The notes below the pieces were generated by a model. It was not told the DNA's origin and searched no databases. It saw only the letters and a program-made list of their open reading frames with translations. Of a stretch of DNA of 64,000 nucleotides, positions 13,682 to 28,500 are shown piece after piece. Position numbers and translations under genes: made by a program. Each line of letters begins with the position of its first letter. Within the stretch, counting starts at the first letter, position 1. Origin of the DNA: Theocolax elegans (lineage: Eukaryota > Arthropoda > Insecta > Hymenoptera > Cerocephalidae); contig CM047431.1 in the NCBI GenBank assembly GCA_026168455.1, forward strand, positions 52,760,029-52,824,028, read 5' to 3'.

Positions 13682-16600
13682 ATATATACGTATATGCTTC
13701 GCAAAGTTTGAAGATCCATTAGATATTTTAATCGATAACGTTAAATTTTTTATCTTTTTTCGTGTCTTTTAAATTTAAAATTTATATTGGCTAATTCGAT
13801 GAAGGTAGATATGTAATATAACCCTAGTGGCCATTGAACCATAAAAACTATAGCTAGTTCTTATCACTTTTTTTCAATTTTTTTTTCTTAAGGAGTTGAA
13901 TTCGTTTAATTTAGTATGTAAATAATTAATTAAATACATTTCTTTCAAAGCTACGTGTTAATTTTAAACTATAAATTATATTCCACTAAAGAATGAATAA
14001 AAAATATTTTACACCGGAAAAAAAAGATTTTTGCATAGTATTCTTGTTGACATATGCGTCAAAAAGAAAATATGGTTGCTTTTATGCAATTATTTTACAA
14101 TTAAGAAGAATTTTTTTGTATTGAACTTTCTCAGTTTTCACGAAAGAAATTTCCGTTTGATTATACGATAATGAGTTCGCTTAGATTTCTTTTAAGGCAT
14201 ATTTAAGAAGAATTCCAATTAGAATAGTGTATACTAAATGAAGAGAAATCAGTTGATATTATTTATAGCTGGCACCAACGTTTTGTTTAATAAATATTGA
14301 TTATTGTTCTATCAATATTTTAATATAGAAGTTAATATATATCAATATTTTTCTTGTATTTAACATCAAAACTGTCTGTAGGGATAACCCCGAATAACCT
14401 ATATGAGCTCATTACTATGTAGACATTTAGTTAACCTATTATTAGTTCGTAAGTTTATAAGCCATCATGCATTCACGAAGTATAACTTGAACAAATAAGT
14501 ATACGTGGAATAAAATTTTGTGAGTTTGTAATTTATTTTAAGGGGATGCAGTCGGACTCAGAAAATGGTAATTGTTATTATTTTTTTATAAACAAAAAAT
14601 TAAATTTTTGAAAAAATTCTTAACACCTTGCCCTTAGGCATGTTTTAAATAGTTTATTTAAATTTTTTCAGATTTTTAAATTTGTAATTAAATTCTGATT
14701 TTTGCCTTGAAAATTCATGCCTTTTTAGATCAATAATTATACCCACCGAAAATTGTTTATTCAATTATTATTAAGAAATTTACTTTTTTTTAAAAAATCA
14801 AAACGCTATGCTCTCTTGGGTTCAACATCCCGTTAAAAAATATATATATATAGGAATTGATATAAAAAAGTACATAAGTGTATAGAAAAAATAATAAATA
14901 TAAACTGTTATTGTTATTTGTTTATAAAAACAGTTAATAATGACTATATAATTTAGTTTTTCGTTCTCCTCATCATATGCTTTACATAAGGAAGATATTA
15001 TACAGTTTTCTCAATTAAGTAATTAAGTGAAAATGTAAATGGGAATACATTTCTCACTTCCAAACCCAACTTATATGAACAACTTGTTGTAAACTTGTAT
15101 CAATGATTTTGACGCAAATATTTTTTTGGAATGAATATTATTTGTATGACCATTAGCTTCCAAGTAAAATTACAAATCTCCTCACACTACACGTTAAATA
15201 ATTACGGAATGTTTAATATTTCTATAATCAAAGTTAGCTTGCTTTGATAATTGTAAATGATGACAACCGTATTTAAATTATCACGTTAATAATTAACGGG
15301 AAACATTTTGTATTTTAAAACGCTAGAAAATTCTAATTTTTCAATCTGAAATTCATCTTGTCGAGTGCTAAGATATAGAAACGATGAATTCTCGGTGACA
15401 AGATTAACCTGGTCACAGGTGGAGTGTGCAACAACACCTATGCCCATTACGCTACTCCAAAAAAAGACACGATCTTTGCTTTCAATGTACATCACTTTTC
15501 AATTCATGTATGAATTAATAACGGTGATTGTCAATTAAATCATCCAGAGCACCGCATAATTACTCAACGTACTAATATACCTAATATATATATAAATACA
15601 TCGAGATGAATGAACGATGCCGAAAGGAAATGTTAGCCAAGTTTGTCAATTCCGTATATACGATATCGTAAGCACAAAATGTTTGTACGATACTTCGAGA
15701 GGGAGAGAGATTCGTGTTTCTTATAATTGGAATCTTAGTCGAGTCGCTAAAAAAAAAAGAGGTTGCACCAGCAAAGCAATACTCTCTCGAGTGTATATAC
15801 ACGTTATCTCTGCGAAATCGCAAACTCGCAGAAACCCGTGGCGAGCGCTGGTTTACCGATCGTCTACCGATAAAGCACACACACACACTTCAACTCTCTT
15901 TCTCTCTCTCTGTCTCTCTTACTTTCTACGTGTATATATATATAAAAAAAATCAACTGACCTCTTATCATTAACTTTGGAAAAGAAAATTTATCACACTT
16001 TTTACGTTCGTCGACCTGTCTCGCGAGAAATATAAAAGACTCGGTGTGTGCAACCCACGCGTAACGATTTTTTGTTGTTGCGCTCGCGCGCGCGGTAAGG
16101 TAAAAACGAGTTTTCCTACTCCACGAGAGTTTATACTTGCTAAAGATGGGTTCATTATCGTTGTTATAACCAAGCGTTAACGAATACTATATACCTATAT
16201 ACCAGAGAGGCGTACATATATACATATATATATATGCGAATCGGACGGACTCGATGCTAATTCGCGCTCGGACTTTACTTATATACGTACACACATAGGT
16301 ACACACACGTGCATACCGATTAGTCGGTCTAGCTGTATAATTAGATTTTATACGAGCGAAGGAGTTAGTTTCTTATATACTATAACTTCAATATCGCTTT
16401 TCTTTTCATCCCATAATTCATTATGCGTTCCGTATCGCTCAGACTGTTTCTTTCAATGAGATACACGTTTTCCATCTCCACGACTATATTCCAACGAAAA
16501 ATGGATGATATTGGTGTACATCTCGAGTTATCGTACCGAGTTATAATGTTATGAAAATTACTGGTTATTAAAGTATATATACACGTAATCGATGTCTAAT

Positions 16601-18585
16601 TTCACCTCGTTCTACACGGCGTTACGTAAATAGATTCGCCGCAGTGTAATAAAATAACATATATATAGCGGTATATTTTATATTTTGAAAGATAAGCAGT
16701 ATAGTTTCTTTGTTGTTTGCTGACGATGTGTCGTGTCGCGTTGATTAAATTCGACGATTCGTAATTTCGTGTCCACGCTGCGCGAGAGAGCGAGTACATT
16801 TATACGATATCTCACCGATCAGATTATTTTTTGACTTAACTCTCGATACCTCGATTAAACGCGTCTCGATTTATTTAGAAAAATTAAATAAGAGCTGTAT
16901 ACATACTTCGTAATGTAAAACAAAATTAAATTTATATATTAATATAATTATTTAACCGACATATATTTAATACTAACGTAATATCTTGAAATAATAAGTG
17001 AAACCCCCATTTCAACTATACGTTATATATATAAATCAAGTGGTGCTTTTACGATAAAGAAATTTCATTCTCTCTCGGGAACGGGAAGAAGGAAGAAACC
17101 CAAAAGAACCGATCCAAGTTTATATATACTTTTAAAAATGTTTCTCTTTCACGGTATATACGGCGCCACGTGTTATCGGTAAAACCGATCGTCAACACGA
17201 CGATATATTCGATAAAAGATATATATATATATATATACGTCTGGTTGAAAGATTCTTCGATGGCAACACCTATCGTTCAAAATTTTTGCGTTACATATAT
17301 AAGTAGCTGAATCGTACCGATTTCTACGACGTCGCTATTACATATGTATATAGGTATATCAATGTGTATTGAACGATAGTTGTTATATATAGTCAGAAGA
17401 ACACAACAAAAATCCTCGAGGTGTAACGCACCTTTGTATATCGACCGTTTGATCGTACCGACCGCGTATACACATATACCTATATATGTATATACCGTTT
17501 GATTATTTACTCACGTAACGCAGACTCAGTGGGTTTCTTTGTGTCCAGTGTATACGTATCGTATAAACATCGACAGAAAGATATTTAATCGATTAGTGAC
17601 TTTCGTATTTTTTTTAACTCGGTTACTTTTCGTTATACATGTGTGTGCATATATACATGTCTGTGGGATAAACGACATTTTTACACAAAATAAAACTCTC
17701 TTATTCAAGACAAACATTTTTAATGCAACGTGATCGGTGCATAACTCGCGTGATGAATGCATATATATATATAAAATTGCTGATGAATGAAAAATCATAC
17801 CGAGATATAGAGCTCAAAGAGCGCTGTGTGTAATGAAAAAAAAAAATAATTAAAAAGATGACCAGCGTAAAAATGTATCGCGAGTATATACTTGAACTCG
17901 ATATATTCCGGTTAATGTATATATACATATATATCAAATCGAATCGAACGAAATGTGGAGTAGTCACGAAAACCTTGAATTTGCGAGACGTATGTATCAA
18001 TCCACCTATTTTTTTTTTTTTTACGAAATGTACATCACGTAATAATCAAATCATCAAGGAGATGACGTACACGGCGAGTTTTTTTTTTCATTTCGACATT
18101 GTTCAATTCTAAATTAAATTTTATAATGATAAAGAAAAAAAGAGAGAGAGGAAAAGGTCGACACGATTGTCCTTCTAGATTCGGTCGTGGCGGGGGTATT
18201 AAAATTGCACACGAGCTTCGAAATGCAATATCGCACCGAGGAGTTACGTAAGACTGGAAGTGCACGTATAAAACGAAAAAGAAAAAAGAAACTGTAAGAT
18301 TGAACGGAGGTTCAAGTCGTATACGTACATATAGTTATAAGCTACACCGACCGCGTCGTTAAAAGAAAAGAAAAGACAAAGTAAAAAGGGTCCGGGGGGA
18401 TTAATGAAGAATTTTCGGTACGACTTGGCTACCTGAAGGCTATGTGTATGTGTGCGTGTATGCGTGTATGGGTTGTGTATTCTTTAGATGTTTATCATCC
18501 AGGTAAAGAGAATGTTGCACTTTGGTTGCACTCTATATATATGTATATGTGTGTATAATCGAATATCGTTTAACGATTGTTCCAG
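13682..18585. other. Non-coding stretch ahead of the first recognised guk-holder exon
   Basis: 13.7-15.5 kb is strongly AT-rich with nothing recognisable. 15.5-18.5 kb is interlaced with TATA/CA/TC microsatellites and CpG-containing unique sequence. No frame shows family motifs. It may contain 5' UTR or regulatory sequence of the downstream gene. Confidence 0.25.
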
Positions 18586-18848
18586 CCGAATCGGACATAT
18601 GCACGTTCGCAGCGAGGAAGGAGCACTTTCGGACGAAGCGAGAGGAGACGAGCAAAGACTTGTTCCGGGAGGAGACACGGCCGAAAGCCCTGCGGGAACT
18701 TTACGAATCGGCAGCCTCGGTAGCCGTGCGGAGTCTCGACTCGCTCAGGAGGGATCGGGACGCCATCAGCTCGATCGACATGTTCGTTTGCACGCCGATC
18801 CTTGGGAAACGCACGAGAGAACGCAGCCTCGACATCGAGTCCAGAGTC
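18586..18848 (+). CDS. gukh: guk-holder exon: WAVE-homology-like segment
   Basis: Acceptor TTGTTCCAG, donor GTC/GTAAGT. It starts with two bases of a split codon and ends in phase 0, joining the exon at 24834 in frame. The residues include RKEHFRTKREETSKDLF and RPKALRELYESA, a charged helical stretch like the N-terminal WAVE-homology region of NHS proteins. The exon carrying the true N-terminus should lie upstream, probably outside the window. Confidence 0.7.
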
Positions 18849-21800
18849 GTAAGTACCACCGACTATCCGACCGACGAGGAGGCCCTTTTCACTCGGCTGT
18901 TGACAAACAGAGAGACGGAGAGGGAGAGGGAGTGAGAGAGGGCAGCGTCACGCCCGACGACGATGAGAGAAAGAATACATGCTCGCGGCTTGGTAAATCT
19001 GGCAACACCGGAATTCCATCTCGGTACGCCCGCGCTTCCGCCGGGTCCTCTCGCTCTCTCTCTCTCTCGCGCTCTCTCCCTCCCCCCCCCTCCCTCTCGC
19101 AGTCGCAGCATCAATTGGACTCGCGATTTTTTAAAATCCTCGGCTTTTTGTCCATTTTCTTTCTTGATATTTGATTACTTGCGCGAGGTCTATCAAAGAG
19201 ATGCTTTCGCTCCTGATGCTGCAGGTAAGGGAGGATAGCCTCTCCGTCCTTCTCTCTCTCTCTCTCTCTCTCTTGTTTTTCTCTTTGGTTGTATGGCCAA
19301 CCTGCTGTGGCCTTGTCCACTTTACGAGGGACGGAGCGTAGAGAGATGCCGACTCGAATATTTTTCTCTCCTCCTGACTCCTCTCCCAGGTCGTCTCGTG
19401 CTTATCGCATCTTTCCCATTCTCATTCTCCTTCTTCTTCGCGAAATCTAACCTTCCACCTTCCTTCCTTCCTTCCTTCCTACGACCTGTCCAACGGAGAA
19501 TGAGAAAGGGAATAAAGAACATTTTCTTCTGAATGAAGATTCCTTTAGTCGTCTTCTTTTCAAGGATTACACTTGCTGCTGCTTCTTCTTCTTCTTCTTC
19601 TTCTTCATCTTTTTCTTCCTTGCTCAATCAAATGCAGAAAATGATCTATCCGAGCTCTTATACTGATAATCTTTAAATTTTCAAACATTTATTACGAAAT
19701 CGGCGCTATACGCGTTTCAAAGGAAACATTTAATCCCTTTTTCCAATAGTTGCGAGTCGGCAATCACTTTCATTTCGAATATTTCGTTTAATATCCAATT
19801 GCAAAAAAACAATGTGGGCAACATTTTATTTATTTCTTTTTTTTTCTTCATCCTTAAACCTTTCCTCAACGGCGTATACGTTATTATTTTATTCGATCGC
19901 GCAGAGTTTGTAGACCGGCAAGAGGCAAAGGACCATTTGTAGAAAGCGAAGCTGCGCAAAGGTATTTCAAGCGAAGCAAAACCCCTCTCGGCCTTGACAA
20001 CCAGCCGTCTTTGTATATACATATATATACATACACACAACACTTTTTTACCTTTCCTCTCCGACGACAATCCACTACTTATATACAATTGCACATTCCC
20101 TCGATACATCGAATCTAATTAAGCGTGTATGTTATGATGATACAAAGTGCAAGAACGGTTTATCCAACATATGGCGGAATTTCAATACTTTTGTCAACTA
20201 TAGACGTAAACGGACGCGAGATATTATACCGATTGTCCTCTTTCTTACGACGGACAAACGAATCGAATCATCACGTGTCTCCTTCGCGTTCGCACGTGTG
20301 TGTCTCTTTTCTCTCTCCTCTTCGATCGATCCCGCGACGAAATTTGTTAAAACAAACAACCGATTGGCAGACGGAACCTTGGCATTAATCTTGAAATCTA
20401 AACTACTATACGTGTACATATACGTAAAATGTGTAACTATCCCAACTGTATTCACCAGGAAGTTCTCCGTTATATATATATACACACAAACGCACGCACG
20501 CACGCGTTTATACCGGAAGAAGTTAATTCTCCTATTCATTATTTTTAGACGCCATGACACACATTTTTTTTCTGTACACCGAGAACACTTATATATATAT
20601 ATACGTACATATATACGTTGACGCTCGATCCAACAAATACAATATCGATTTGTAAAATTCCGATCGTTAACGCGGACCAAACTCTATATATACGACGATC
20701 CCGAAGGTCGTAGAGATTTTTCCCTTCCTCGAATCTCCACCTCCTCCCCCTCCTCCTCCTCCGCGTTCTCCGGGTTACTTTGGTAAGCCGAAAGAGCACC
20801 ATAAACTCGAGTAAAACCCATTATACTCGCTGTGTATATATATATATTTATATATATACGCGTCTATAGACGCCGAGATGTATAAGAAAAAAAAGATTTT
20901 TTTCAACCGTTGTAAATCTTAATACCATAAACCCGAGGCACGGAAAACCGCGTTGTAAAGAGAACTAATTAAAATTTTAATGGTAATATATAGATATACG
21001 CGTTTACGCGTGTGCGCCTCTCTGTGCGAGCAAGAGGTATTTATACAAATGAATGATACCATTGTCTAAAGCTGAGCTGTTGTAGAAAAGTAAATGTATA
21101 CGGACCGATCGAGGTTAAAAAGATATCTAATACAGTTGGGCAGATTTTTAACGTGTTTGTCAATTATCGGTAGTTTTTTTTCACCGAAAAGGGGACATAC
21201 AGCGTCAGTTCACAATGTTATTGCACTGAGAAAAAAATTTTTTTGATTCAAAAAAGTTTCATTAATTCAAAGAAATGCATTTCATTTTGAAATATTTAAT
21301 TGAACCAAGGAAATATATGTTTAAGTAGAAGGAATATTTTTATACTTCAAAGAAATATTTCTTTGGAGGATAATTGTCAAATCTTATATTCTTCCAAAAT
21401 AATATTTGATTGTTTCAACACAATCTTCTTTAAATTTAAGAAACCATTTCATTACTTTATAGAAATAATTTCTTTGAAACTGTTCATCAAATATTTCATT
21501 AAACGAAGAGAACATTTCTTTAAGTTTACATTTCATTTTGTTGATTTAAAAAAAGATGCTTTCAAACAATATAATATATTAAATTGAAAAAATATTTTGT
21601 TGACTCAAACTCATGCATAGTAAAATTAATAAAACGGTTTTTTTAAAAACATTCATAAAACGTAAAAAACTGACCATTAGTTACAACTCAATATTTAATT
21701 GATTCAATTACTTTACTTTGTTAATTGAATAAAATATGTATTTATTTCAAAAATATTTTAATCTTTGATTCAACAACAGGAAAATATACGATGAATATAA

Positions 21801-22540
21801 TGGTTTCATTAAGTCAACAAAATAATGATTTGTTTGTATTAAAATGATTTTCGTTGGATTAAATAAATCATTTCATTGATTCACAAAAGCAATTTCATCG
21901 ATACGACTAACGAAATAATTGACTCAATAAAATGGTTTCATTAAATATATTTATGAAAAATGCATAATTCAACCAAATATTTAATTGATTCAATTACTTT
22001 ATATTGTTAATTGAATAAAATATGTATTTATTTCAAAAATATTTTAATCTTTGATTCAACAACAGGAAAATATCCGATCAATATAATGGTTTCATTAAGT
22101 CAACAAAATATTTATTTGTTTGTATTAAAATGATTTTCGTTGGATTAAATAAATCATTTCATTGATTCACAAAAGCAATTTAATCGATACGACTAACGAA
22201 TAATTGACTCAATACAATGGTTCCATTAACTAAATTTAATTTAACTGATGACCGACAGATGGCGTCAACAAATTTTTACCATTGGTAATAATATTGTATC
22301 GCGATGTAAACCTGCAAGTGCACAATATATCCTTCGATTCGTATATAAGTGCGCTTAAGGAGTACAAGTGTATATAGTATTGCGTTTATACTATATACAC
22401 ATATACATGTAATGCGTGCGGTAAATGTTTTAATGCGTTCTATGTGCGATTAGGATTATTAAGCGATTAGGATTATCAAGCGATTAGGAAAATGTATGGT
22501 TCAGTTAATATCAATAATAAAATTTCGTATAAGAATAAAA

Positions 22541-22591
<51 letters not shown>

Positions 22592-25500
22592 TAATAATAA
22601 ACAACATTTATAAATTAATATTTTTTTATTTTAGATTTTAGGCAATGAAATATTTCATTAATTCAATAAAATATTTGATTGAATCGAAACAGTACATTAC
22701 AATGGCAATGAAATAAGCATTTGAATCAATTCAGTATGCGGTATTTTTAATTAAATATTTGGAGGCGCTTTCAATATAATATATTCCTAACTAAAGATTC
22801 CTAATTAAATATTAAGTATATCCAAAGCTGTACTGCTTTAAACTAATAATTTACGCATTTAACTCAAAGTCGTATTAGATTAATTCAATAAAATATTTTA
22901 AGGCATTAATTCAGTATATTGTAATCGCAATGAAATATTGAACAGAATCAATGGTGTTTTTCGTTAAACTAATAAATTACGCATTTAACTCAAAGTCGTA
23001 TTCGATTAATTCAAAAAATATTTCATGGCATTAGTTCATTATATTGTAATCCCAATTAAATTTTGAAGTGAATTAATGGTGTATTTCGTTAAACTAATAA
23101 ATTACGCATTTAACTCGAAGTCGTATTCGATTAATTCAATAAAATATTTTAAGGCATTAATTCAGTATATTGTAATTCCAATGAAATATTGAACAGAATC
23201 AATTAAATATTGATTTCAATCAAATGGATATTGCATTTATCGGAAAAAACATTATATAATTGTAATAAAATACACAAATCACGCAATAAAATGTTTATTT
23301 AAGTTTGCTTATTTCTGCTTTGGTACAATAAAATATTTTTTAAAATCAAATATTATATTTTTTTATTTCAAATAAATATTAAGTTGAAACTCCGCAAAGA
23401 AGGGATTTCATTGAATCAATGAAGCCTTCTTTGATTCAACAAAATTTTTTTCTCAGTGTGAATAATCGAGCGACATACTCCATACTTGACAATTATTGTT
23501 AAAATTACTATCTTGTATATAGTTATCATTTATTATAATTTTTGGGAAAGTTTAACGGATAATACCATAAGTATGTATAGGAAATTTCTCCTTAAAACAT
23601 AGTCATTTTTATAATAATTGTCACATGCGCTGTAGTCTCTCGATTACTCAATAATATGTAGTAATAATTATACTTGGAACTTATATTTCTTCGTTTATTA
23701 TTATTTAACGTGTAATCTATGGACACCGCCTAAAAACGTGGATGCAATTCTTGGATATCGTGACGAATTGAATGCTTACGTTTAAAGGAAGGAGTATTCG
23801 CGATAGGAATGAATGTATTCCATAACTATTAGTTCACCAATGCATTTCTTCGTATAGAAAATATATGTATATGTTTTTTTTCTTGCGCAAGTCGCACATG
23901 GTTGATTAATCGTTATACGAATATATTCCTTTCTTTAATAGTGCAAATAAATTAAGATGCTTTTTGGTATACGACTCGATAGTTTTTGACATAAAATATC
24001 TAAATATATTGACATTATCGACTCAGTTTTCATATGTTCTTACTACTGGATACTTTATCTTAAGGGTATTTAAAGTCAATAAAAAAATTTTAATTTCCCG
24101 CGCTTAAAGTTTCGCAAAAATTAATATTTTTTTATTAAAATTAGGGAAATTTACGATAACACTGCTATTTTCTTATGATATATTCCATGTAGTGCAGATT
24201 TTAGGTGATTGGTGAAGTATTTGCTGAGATCAATATTGTTTTAACGAGTTTGGATAATAGCAAATTTCGACAAACAACTTTTGCGAAAATTCTACTTATC
24301 ACTCGGTAACTTCAAGCACAGGAAATTCAAATTGTTTTATTGACCTTGTTGAAGTTTCGTTAGCAAGTGAAAAAGTGACTCAAAGTTATGGAGCGAAACT
24401 GAGTCATTAGATTTTGTTGAATAAAAATGTTATTTGAACTGAGTAACTTTTCGCTCCTAAAAAGAAAATAGTGGTTTAAATCTTTACAGTCCTCTTAAAG
24501 TGTTGAAATTTAACTTAATTATATATGTATAACAGTTGTTTCATTTCTGCTACTATATAAAAGAGTAACTTTTCACTCGAAGAAACATTAGAATTCGGTC
24601 ACGCAGTTTTTCCGGTGTGCGTGTACGCGTAATATAAAACAAAGGAAAATGCGAGTAAAGAGAAAGGAGTGGAACCGCGAGTAACCGAATCTCTTATATA
24701 TGAGGAGAACGCGGTTACTCGCACGATGAGATATCGAGTGTCAACCCGCGAGCTCGTATATCCCGAGATTTTACGTATTTTATCTTTTCCCGTTTAGTTT
24801 ACTTTCGTAATTATTTTACGTTTTCATTCGCAGCCACGAGCGATCGAGAAATTAAGAAGATGGACATCGGCGGAAGCGCTCGGTGACGTGACCGTCTCGC
24901 CGGATTGTACCTCGAGGATCTCGGTCGACGCGCTCGACGACACACGGCCAGTCGATCACAAGTTGCCGAGTCCCGAGGAGCAGGTTCAAGCGGTCGCCTT
25001 GAAGTAAAGATTTTTATTATTTTTCCTTTTTATTTTTTCTAATCCAATAAAACATTTAACTTTAATCCAATAATCTCTCATAGATTCCCAGCTGAAATAG
25101 TCGCGGTGGACGTAAGCGGCCGAGGTTTCCACAGGATGTCGATGCGACGAAGGTCGACGCACACGGGACAAGAGAACCACCAGTCGGACACGGTAAAGAG
25201 ACGATCGAGACCTCGGAGGCCACGAGGCAAACGAAGGAACACAATTGCTGGTACCGATCGCAACGAGATTCGACAAGCGGTCGTTGGGTAAGTTTCCCTT
25301 TAAACCGCGATTTCTCGACTGTGCAATCGGTTATCATTTTTCACTTTCGGTTATCATTTCAGAGAGCCCAGGCCGGACGATTCGGAAGCCAGTCCGACGA
25401 GCGTCTCAAAACCGGCCCATCGATCCGCCAGTACCGATCTACTCGGCAGTTCCACCAAGTACCACTCGGTCGAGAAAAAATCACACTTTATGACGCTCAA

Positions 25501-28500
25501 AGCTTGGGGTATGTCGAGGTTGAAGCTCATCGGTCCTGTCGGCAAATCCAATCAACACAACCAGCAACAAGCTTTCTCGGTAATTTACACTCGTTTATAT
25601 TTCATTAGACCAAACCATTTACAATTCGACACTGATTTTTAATACATAGAGAATTTAAACCGACACGGTGGCGGAGTGGCGGAAACGCACCTCGGCCGGT
25701 CATGAAAGTTAAGCAGCACCGAGCGCGGTTGGCACTTGGATGGGTGACCGTTCTCGGGCTTAGCTTAAATGATCGGTTAGGTGTTTTTTCACATTCCACA
25801 ACGTGAGCGGGAGGTGTGAGGCATTCGGTTTCGGTGTTAAAGTCTACGCAATGTGACCTTGCCACCCAAACAGAATTGTTCTCGAATACACCGCCCTTCT
25901 CGGAGGAGGTTTTCCTAAATGGCATTTATCCCACGGGGTTTGGCCACAGGTTTTCCCTCTCTCCACGGGCATAACCCCGGGCGAATGCGAGAAGGTGGGG
26001 TAAAGAGGGGGTAAAAATTGGAAATGGAATGAAATGGAATAAAGGTGTAGGGGATACGTAAAAACCTGTAAAAAGGTGTACGTGGAAACTACCAAAAATT
26101 TTTAAAAAATACATAGAGAATTTACTTCGATTAGTCACCTATACGCCTAAATTCTAAAGTATATACAATTTTATGGTTTAATTTGCAATTTGGTAAATTA
26201 ACACTTTTAAAAAGTATAAAATCTGAAAATTGCACATTTTAATAGATTTTTTAATTAATTATATGGATGGTTTAATCGACAACATAACACTTCATCTTTT
26301 GAGGCAAATATCTTGTATACACTTTTTACACGTTTTTCGATGCAACCGTTTAATATTTTGAAGGTAACTTAACATCCAAAAGTATCATACTCATATTTTA
26401 CACATTCTTACCAATAATTTTTGGGGTTTATAGTGTGGATCATTATTAATTGGGATTACAATTCAAGTTAACCTAGTTTCCATGAAATCTTCTCACGTTT
26501 TAAATGATTTGTTTTTTATCTTTAAAGTATAAAAGAAAATGGTTCGAGACTGCAATTAACATAAAATTGTCCAATATACAGATTGCGAAGGCAGTCTAAT
26601 CAATTTAGAATTGATTTTCCAGGGGCTCATCGCCCTCTAAAACAGTAATATTGGTTTTCCGGGGCTCTAGAGGTTAGACAACATAGATTCAGTGTATGAT
26701 TTTGTGAATTACATTAACCCTTTAATCGTTAAATTGGTGCTTATATTAATTATTGTTTTTTTTTTCTGAGCAACCTAGTATATATTTTTTTTGAGCAACC
26801 TAGTATATATCGGTGTTGTAATTAATAAATTTCAAACTAGCATGTATGTACATCATGTAAATAAAAAATAAAACAATTGTGCAATTTGATTATAGTCGCA
26901 GCAAGTGGAGAGTAACGACAGAACAAGTCAGATTAACGGCACGAACGAAACCCGAGCTACGAGAACACAAAACGCTTCGGATGCAAATAAGGAAAATTGC
27001 GAGGGCGAAACTATGTTCGCGGAAGGACGACGAGGTAGACGCGATACCGGAAAGCATCAAACTTCCTCTTATCCGCGTACTCGGGTCGAAGATCAACGAG
27101 AGGAAGGAACCAGAGATCGAGGAGACGAAAGAGATCCGGGCTCGTCCTCGCGGCCAACCAGCGTTCGGCTTCGAGAGAGCGCCGCTGAGAGACGCGAACG
27201 AAGAAAAGCCGGTAGTCGCCAGGACGAGCCACCTCATTCGAGTTCAGGAAACTGGAGCGCCTCTTCCGAGAGCGGAAGGGCTAGTATCGGTAGCGAAACG
27301 ACAAGCACCACACATCCTCCCAGGTCGACGACTACAGCCTCGATCGGTACTTCCTCGACCTCTCTTTCTCACGCGCGACGCTTCAAGGGTAGAGACACAT
27401 CGGCTTCGTCTTCCGTCACCTCGGAGGGTACCCTCACCCCCGACATTATACCCGACTCTGGGGTTCCACCGTTCTCCGACGACGGAGAGACCTCGTCCGT
27501 GTATTCCTGCGACACCGAGGGATACTACACTTCCTTCCACGTCGACTCGGGTCTGAAGACTCTGCGAGAAGAGGAACCGACCCAACTGGTTCAATCGGCT
27601 CAGCCTAGTCAACCACAGTTCAAGTCGAATGAGGTGCAATCCGAACCTGGATCGCCAGGATTCGAAAACGAGTACGAACTTTTTGGTCGTGGCTCGACCT
27701 CCACGACGACCAGTTCAGCCGGGACCGTTTGCACTACTCTTCTTGCTCCACCCCCACCTGAGAGGAAATCCAGCTTGACCGTTGCCGCGATGGTACACGG
27801 TCCGAAGCAAAACGGTGGCGAGTCTCCGGACAGCGGACATAACACTTCTTCCTCGCCGGTCGAGTCGGCCTCGAGTCCCGCGTGCACCGCCAGATCTTGT
27901 TCCGAGTTCGAGTACTCCGAATCGAGTGATCTCGAGGGTTGCGAGCGTATCGAGCGGATACGTACCAAAACGACGATCGACACTAGTCGTATTCCGTCGA
28001 TGTGCGTCATCACGCCACCTGGATCCGACGACGAGCATCGGGATCTCCATTCCAGAGAGTCTCGTGAACAGAGACAGCCTAGGAAAGACTCGAATCAACC
28101 AGGATCCGTTCTTATGTCCGCGACGGTCGGTACATCCAAGATGCAGGTCATCAACGGTCAGGACAAGAATCTTTACGCCACTGTTCAGACTGTCGTGCAA
28201 ACTACCGTCTCGCCTGTTCCCAGCGCCATCGAAAAAGGTCTTTATCTTACTATTTATGTTAACTACTGCCTCATAATTTGTTAATATATTACTTGCTTTT
28301 TTCACGATTATCTATCTAACGCGCGTGACCTCTGAAAATTTATACGCGGTATTGGTGTGAAAATCACACCTTTACTAATTTCTAATCTTCTTTTTCATTC
28401 TGATCATCTGAAAACTGTTCTAAAATTTACAAACAGATCTCTATATTTTATTCCTTTAATTACGTCACTCCCTCCACACTTCGTTTACTTTCCAGTAGAT

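Noticed and set aside
12568..13719. Two similar small proteins on opposite strands
   Set aside because: They are the same palindrome arm read from each side; the likeness comes from the inverted repeat and does not indicate duplicated genes.
25605..26138. Three - strand open frames of 70-106 codons
   Set aside because: They lie across the 5S-derived SINE and its flanks; the SINE structure with target duplication explains the sequence.
26890..28305. Long open frames antisense to, or shifted from, the large guk-holder exon
   Set aside because: Shadow frames of a CpG-rich exon. Only the frame with the NHS motifs has matching splice phases.
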